Positions 59,153 to 64,000 of a stretch of 64,000 nucleotides of DNA are shown in pieces (the stretch's first letter is position 1; each line of letters starts with the position of its first letter). Under the pieces are notes generated by a model that worked only from the letters and a program-made list of their open reading frames with translations, did no database searches and was not told the DNA's origin. Origin of the DNA: Hofstenia miamia (taxonomy: Eukaryota > Xenacoelomorpha > Acoela > Hofsteniidae); assembly GCA_900660155.1 (NCBI GenBank), contig CABFPE010000010.1:253926-317925 (forward strand), written 5' to 3'. Made by a program: the position numbers and the translations under genes.

Positions 59153-60432
59153 TCAGTAGCCTGTGTGGCCGCCACATGAATTGCGTATTACTTCAACATG
59201 CCGCTTCATACTTGCCACCGTATGGACACAAGCAACAGCAATATCATTATCTGTTGTCCAGATTTGGTTGGCTCGATTGATGACGTCCTCACGCGTTGCA
59301 GTCCTTTGTAGCAACATCTTCCTTTTCAAAATGGATCATACGCTTTCCATCAAATTCATATCTGGGCTGTACGGTGGCCACTCCAGTACAGCGACATCAT
59401 GTTGTTCCAAGAGTTGTGTTACAACTTGCGCCGTATGGCATGGAGCATTATCGTGCTGATAAATCCAATTGTTGGTCGCATTAAAATGATGTGCAAATGG
59501 CAATAAATGTTGTTGAATGACGTTTCTGTACTTTTCGCCTGTCATAGTGCCTTCAATAGCCACCAAGGGTCCTGGCCCAGTCGCTGTTATACACCCCCAG
59601 AACATCACCTTCTTCGTGAATTGCCGAGGATGTCTAACATGAACATCATGTATACGAGAACCTGAACCTCTGCGAACATACTTAGAGCGCGGACCGGTTA
59701 TTTGCACAGCTGTTTCATCGGAGAACACTACAGAAGCCCATTGTGCGTCGCTCCATTGAAGGTGATCACGAGCCCATTGCTGCCGAGTACGCTTCTGAGC
59801 AGCAGTGAGAAGAGGTGATGCCACTGGACGGCGAGCTATTCTACCAGATCGGACAAGGTTGCGACGAATTGTGCTGCAGCTCCTCCAACTTCTGCTCGTA
59901 TTTCTGATGCTGTGGCTCGTGGATTGATGACAGACACTCTTGCAACCTGTCTTTGCGTTTGAACAAACAGCATTCGAGGGCGACCACAGTGGCCCCTACG
60001 ACGTGTTGATGTGACACGGTGACGTTGATATATTCAAGAAATAGTTGAGGGACACATATTCAACATTCTGCCAATATTTCGCACACCGCTTCCTCCATTA
60101 TAGTGATGAATGATTAGATTGNCACACAAGGTGCTGAGACTTGTATGTAGTGCAGCTCCCCCAACTTCTGCTCGTATTTCTGATGCTGTGGCTCGTGGAT
60201 TGATGACAGACACTTTTGCAACCTGTCTTTGCGTTTGAACCGAAAGCATTCGAGGACGACCACAGTGGCCCCTACGACGTGTTGATGTGACACCCGTAGC
60301 ACGGTGACGTTGAATTATTCGAGAAACAGTTGAGGGACACATATTCAACATTCTGCCAATATTTCGCACACCGTTTCCTCCATTATAGTGATGAATGATT
60401 AGATTGCGTAAGTTCTCTGGTGTGTCCGCCAT
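59153..60432 (-). pseudogene. Tc1/mariner DD34E transposase (damaged)
   Basis: This is a cut-and-paste transposase. It starts at 60432 (M-A-D-T-P-E-N-L) with a paired helix-turn-helix domain (N-I-G-R-M-L-N, G-R-P-R motif) and ends with the DDE domain: F-S-D-E-T, then D-N-A-P-C-H-T, then Y-S-P-D-M-N-L-M-E, with 34 residues between the second Asp and the Glu. The natural end is the TGA at 59153-59155 after G-G-H-T-G-Y. Damage includes a TGG-to-TGA change right after the catalytic Glu segment (about 59336), a frameshift near 59868, and the helix-turn-helix coding region appearing twice on either side of a single N (60122). The doubled part may be an assembly error. Confidence 0.88.
59870..60415 (-). 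repeat. Duplicated transposase N-terminal segment flanking a single N
   Basis: About 250 bp (roughly 59873-60121) recurs at roughly 60150-60415 with a few substitutions and a 7-bp difference (CCCGTAG present in the second only). The two meet at an N at 60122. The near-identity and the N suggest two alleles or overlapping contigs joined end to end. Confidence 0.8.
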
Positions 60433-60630
60433 GCAAATAATGCTAATCTAAAATGTAAATAATGAATTTATATCAGCTGTAGACAGATCCTATTGGTTAA
60501 ATATTAATTCATAAGCAAAGTAGCAAAGTAGTATACAATTAATATTGTAATGCGTGTGTGGAGTATGTGTGTGTATCTACTATATGCGTATTTACACACA
60601 TTTAGCAAGTGTTGCAATTAATATGATGGG

Positions 60631-60651
60631 TATATATATATATATATATAT
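60631..60651. repeat. (TA)n microsatellite
   Basis: About ten TA units lie directly at the right end of the mariner element; this may be the expanded TA target. Confidence 0.9.
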
Positions 60652-60663
60652 CTTAGATTTTAG

Positions 60664-60887
60664 TGGCGAAAAAGTGGTTGCTAGGCACATAAAAATATGT
60701 TCTGGCGTAAATGAACTCACAAATAATTTTGAATATTGGGTTGGCACTGGATCTCCAAAAGCATCAATTACTGAACTAATCGATTATCTGCGGTTTAATT
60801 CAGAAATAATTGGATACAGACTGGAGTATCCACAATCACCAGACTGTGAATGCCATTGGTTGGAAAGCTCTCCAATGCTCACTATTT
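60664..60887 (+). CDS. Probable death-domain exon of a Pelle/IRAK-like gene
   Basis: An open stretch is bounded by an acceptor-like TTTTAG (60658-60663) and a strong donor GTAAGT (60888-60893). Its protein includes F-E-Y-W-V-G-T and I-T-E-L-I-D-Y-L-R-F-N-S-E. This pattern of a Trp followed by a helix with L-x-x-L-L/Y-L and N-x-E resembles the death domain of Pelle/IRAK adaptors and kinases in Toll signalling. The assignment is by pattern only. The kinase exon 1.5 kb downstream on the same strand supports it. Confidence 0.45.
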
Positions 60888-62378
60888 GTAAGTAATTAAA
60901 CCTTAAACTGCTCATGTTTTTTATAAAGGTTGGACCGTTTTTCCCGATTTTCAAGTAATTTTCTTTAGGACTATTATGAAATTTGAGAATTATGCTACAT
61001 TGACCCAACTTTTTCAAGAAAATTCCAATTTATAAAAAAATTTTAATTTTCTCTATTACTAATGTTGAAGTAGTCAGGAGCGAAACCAACAACTAATCTT
61101 TTTCAAAGACTATCTTGAAGAACTTTCATTTCTGGTTATTTGACATTTATTTTAGTAAATTTACCAATCTACGCGTGTGTTTATCATGAATCATGTTTTA
61201 TTCAAGAAAGATATTGAAGAAGAGCTATTAGGTGGCGCTTGGTAGATGCATGCTTTGTTTGTTGGTTTAAGGCGTGCGGTGTTTTTAATACTGTAATGAA
61301 AAGGACTGATTGGATATTGTAAATAGCATAGTAAATATTAGAATTCAAGAAAAGAAAATCATTTATTTTTATGAGTACAATTTATGTGTAGAAAAAAGGT
61401 AAGAAAAGCGATATATGGAAGAGAAAAATAATGATATTATTGGATTGGTGGTTTACGACATGCTCTCAGTGCAAACTTGGTAAACATTTTGAGCACAGGT
61501 ATGGTATCAGGATATTAGCCCTGTATAAATGTGCGATGTAGGCAACACCATGACAAACAAGCACACTTCTTTTGACCCGGATCATGTTAAAGAACTTATA
61601 ATTATTTGAAAAACCCTTTCCTCATATTTTGTCTAAAACACTTTTATATATTTGTTAATCTTTTTAAATTTTTTATTTTAAGAAATTGGTTTTGCAGCTT
61701 AAAATTCCACGCCAGTTACAGATGTTCAAAAAAGTTCGGTTATGGGCGGTTACATTTATCCGTAAAAAACGTATTGACCTGTGAAAGTTACGAAATGCTT
61801 TAACACAAAACTCTATAGTAACGAATCGGCAAATATTAAAATAATTTCAAAATATACAATGAGACTTATTTTATGTGGAATTGACTCATCCAGGATCAAT
61901 GAAATTGTTTCGTATTTTTGATATGCTTGAACTAAATTTTGGCTAAATCTGGCGAAATGCATTCAATCATTTGAGTACCAGCTTCTAGGCGAATGTTGAA
62001 GTAGGTTCTCATTTCTTTTGAGGTTTGAGGAGGACGCAAGCTTACATAATCAGAAAATGTATTTTTGGAGAGCTATGTAAAATTTTGCCGGCTTGCAGTC
62101 ATGTACTTTCTCGAAGATCGGTCCTGCCTGCATCCCAAATTTTCCTTAAATTGTCCCGCAGTATATTACCAAAAACAAAAGGAAAATACTAGAAAAATAG
62201 CAAATGTATTGGAAAAACAATAATATCAATATTAATTAAGAGTCTGTGTAGTTTTATGCTGTGCAAAGCACAGTGTTAATATACATAAAAGGTAGTTCAA
62301 ATATATTAAATTAAATTTGTGGAGCCCATGCCTCGCATGAATATGTTGTACAACAACAAACAATTTTGTGTGTTTAGT
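60888..62378 (+). other. Probable intron
   Basis: This is AT-rich sequence between the two candidate exons. It begins GTAAGT and ends TGTGTGTTTAG. Apart from short chance ORFs nothing coding or repeat-like was recognised. Confidence 0.4.
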
Positions 62379-62558
62379 GTCAAAGCAGAAAATAATGTTT
62401 CTGGAAGACATTATACTTAAAAAAGTCATCGGCCAAGGAAAGTTCTCAGTAGTTTATCAAGGTCTTTACTTAGATAAAATTACCGTAGCTGTTAAGGAAT
62501 TGAAAATGGGTATGCCTGAAGGTGTTTCTCACTTCTTCAAGGAATTTGACATTCTTTC
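62379..62558 (+). CDS. Protein kinase N-lobe exon (TKL/IRAK-like)
   Basis: This exon encodes the start of a protein kinase domain: glycine loop G-Q-G-K-F-S-V-V-Y-Q-G, the ATP-binding lysine in V-A-V-K-E-L-K, and the start of helix C with F-F-K-E-F. It is closed by a donor GTAAGT (62559-62564); the acceptor choice (62378/62379) is approximate. The rest of the kinase domain lies in later exons, perhaps beyond the window. With the upstream exon it suggests a Pelle/IRAK-type receptor-associated kinase, but other TKL kinases remain possible. Confidence 0.65.
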
Positions 62559-63260
62559 GTAAGTGCTTATTTTGAATGCATATTTGCAAAATCATTCATC
62601 TCAATGTTTATGCGTTTTTATTATAATTTTCTTTTAAAGCTTTACTTTTTGAAAACTGACATTTAAACTTAAAATTTGCGGTGATTATTTTCAGAAAAGT
62701 AAATTTTATTTATTGAAGTTGTATTAGATAACAACTGGATCATGCTGTAATTTTGAGCAGCCTTGATTTCATCCCTCCCATTCAAAACTGGATCGAATTA
62801 TATTAAAACTGAATATTGCAAAAAATATTTCTCATGTTAATAGCACTATCAACTTAGAAAGTTTAGTATTTTTGACGCCATCAAGTGCCCAATGTTAGAA
62901 AACTTTTTAGATAATTTAAATATTGCTTTTAACTTTTGGAATGTTGACTTAAAAACAAATAATTGATTGATGAATGCCTTAACTACACGATTTAATCTGC
63001 CTAACTTAGTTGTTCCAATTTAATCGAATAGCTAAGAAAGCTCCAAGCCCTATGCGTGTCGCTGTTCTGTTTAGAAGTGAGGAAATTTAAATGCCATTAT
63101 TCCTCAAGGAACTGAATTTGGATTGTCTTTGTCATTCGTTGATTTACTCTTAAGGTAATTGCTTGAAGGAATTACATTTGAGGATACCTCGACTACTGAA
63201 GAATATTTAATAGATAAATTTATACGATTAATATTGCAATAAGAACTTACAATCTCAAAG

Positions 63261-63298
<38 letters not shown>

Positions 63299-63462
63299 GG
63301 TCCGTCGACGAAAAACATACTGGGGATTTGAAAACTTTTCATATAATTTTAGATAGTTAAAATTTTACTAAACAATTTCATTAAGCAAGTTTTTTGTTGA
63401 AATTTCTAAACTTTTTTATAAAGCAACGCGATCCTTCTATTTTTGATGTGCAAAGTGATTTA
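62559..63462. other. Non-coding, AT-rich stretch with a (TA)n run
   Basis: This is probably the next intron of the kinase gene. It contains a (TA)n microsatellite at 63262-63293. No exon with both splice sites and kinase motifs was found. Confidence 0.45.
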
Positions 63463-63681
63463 TTACATCTTCGTAATCAACACATGCATCTTTTTCAATT
63501 GAAATGAGAGCCAATTGAGATAATTTTTTCTGTGATATTGAATTACAAGCAAACTTTTCAAGGTTGAAAAAGATCGTTCTCCACTGACTGAAGTTACAGA
63601 AACTGTAAGAAATAGAATTATCAGTTTATAAATCTCACTCAAAATGTTATATAAATTATGATCAACGATGAACTGCAACAA
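63463..63681 (-). pseudogene. hAT-type transposase C-terminal fragment
   Basis: The minus-strand frame gives L-T-V-S-V-T-S-V-S-G-E-R-S-F-S-T-L-K, the signature of the hAT dimerisation domain (typically P-V-T-S-A-x-x-E-R-x-F-S). Only the C-terminal about 70 codons are readable. It is an old relic lying inside the presumed kinase gene intron. Confidence 0.75.
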
Positions 63682-63877
63682 TTGTATAGGAGGAAGATTA
63701 AATTGTTTATTGTGATATAATGATTTAAGTTCATTTTTTAGTTTTCTTTGTCAAATTTTTTATGCTCCAAAAAGCTTCCGTAAGAACATCCAAGCAGTTT
63801 TTTAGGAAATGAGTAATCTTTAAGACTAATATCTATGTTAGCCATAAGCAAATCAATAATCTCTATTATACATTTGT

Positions 63878-64000
63878 TTAACCCTCATCCGGCCACATAT
63901 TTGTACCAGCATATTCCGGCCACATGTCTACATGTGTAGACAAATAGGAAAAACCGTGTTATTTGTGCTCAAAACATTTTTATTCTGTATTGGACTTGAC
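63878..64000. mobile_element. Possible piggyBac-like terminus
   Basis: TTAA (63878-63881) is followed by CCCTCATCCGGCCACAT, with a second CCGGCCACAT at 63917-63926 and a TCTACATGTGTAGA palindrome. TTAA followed by CCC is the usual border of piggyBac-like elements, and subterminal repeats are common in them. The other end lies outside the window. Confidence 0.3.

Larger units (their letters stand above)
59052..60630 (-). mobile_element. Tc1/mariner element
   Basis: Terminal inverted repeats are visible: CCCAGTCATATTAATTGCAA at the left (59052-) and, complemented, CCCATCATATTAATTGCAA at the right (ending 60630), about 25 bp with one indel. Between them lies one minus-strand transposase. The right end abuts a TA microsatellite, in keeping with TA target preference. 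The left flank has no clear TA. Confidence 0.8.

Noticed and set aside
1577-63681. Many minus-strand and alternative-frame ORFs of 60-150 codons
   Set aside because: They lie opposite gag, pol or ORF3, are repeated in each copy only because the plus-strand gene is repeated, and match no family. The exceptions are the mariner and hAT relics.
1-64000. CRISPR arrays, rRNA genes, bacterial operons
   Set aside because: No regularly spaced repeats, rRNA-like blocks or prokaryotic gene organisation are present.

Overview
This is animal nuclear DNA, most likely from an arthropod, although the sequence does not name the species. The evidence is AT-rich sequence, spliced exons with GT/AG borders, a Pelle/IRAK-like kinase gene, Tc1/mariner and hAT relics, and Ty3/gypsy-type LTR retrotransposons. 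The retrotransposon primer site resembles the 3' end of tRNA-Arg, as in the insect 412/mdg1 group. A placeholder of exactly 1000 N (29967-30966) and a single N (60122) show that it is a draft assembly.

Positions 1-46679 are dominated by four copies of one large (about 10.2 kb) Ty3/gypsy element. Copies 1, 2 and 3 stand head to tail and share LTRs: LTR A, copy 1, LTR B, copy 2, LTR C, copy 3, then the gap. After 4.5 kb of unrelated DNA comes copy 4, between LTR D (35514-36451) and LTR E (45749-46679). Each LTR is about 930 bp and runs TGTAGA...TCTACA. Internally each copy has a PBS, a roughly 440-bp leader, gag (coiled coil, capsid, CCHC knuckle), pol in the -1 frame (protease, RT, RNase H, integrase with a GPY/F module), and a very long third ORF (ORF3, about 1137 codons) where env would be expected. 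ORF3 has no signal peptide or membrane segment and begins 11 nt inside the end of pol. All copies are broken, largely by CGA-to-TGA and Asp-to-Asn changes at CpG sites.

Positions 46680-58750 hold older, CpG-poor relatives of the same lineage. Fragment A (48235-54261) has PBS, gag, protease, RT, RNase H and a broken integrase, and a MITE (52515-53335) is inserted in it. Fragment B (from 54262) has the RNase H end, integrase, a recognisable ORF3 homologue and a polypurine tract. Both the slippery gag-pol junction (TTTAAAT in the young family, TTTAAAC in fragment A) and ORF3 are therefore shared by diverged families. ORF3 with its expression strategy is the strongest candidate here for an undescribed system.

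Positions 59052-60630 hold a Tc1/mariner DD34E element on the minus strand, with its N-terminal part present twice around a single N. Two plus-strand exons (about 60664-60887 and 62379-62558) look like the death-domain and kinase N-lobe exons of a Pelle/IRAK-type gene. A hAT transposase C-terminus lies at 63463-63681 (minus), and a possible piggyBac-like terminus begins at 63878.
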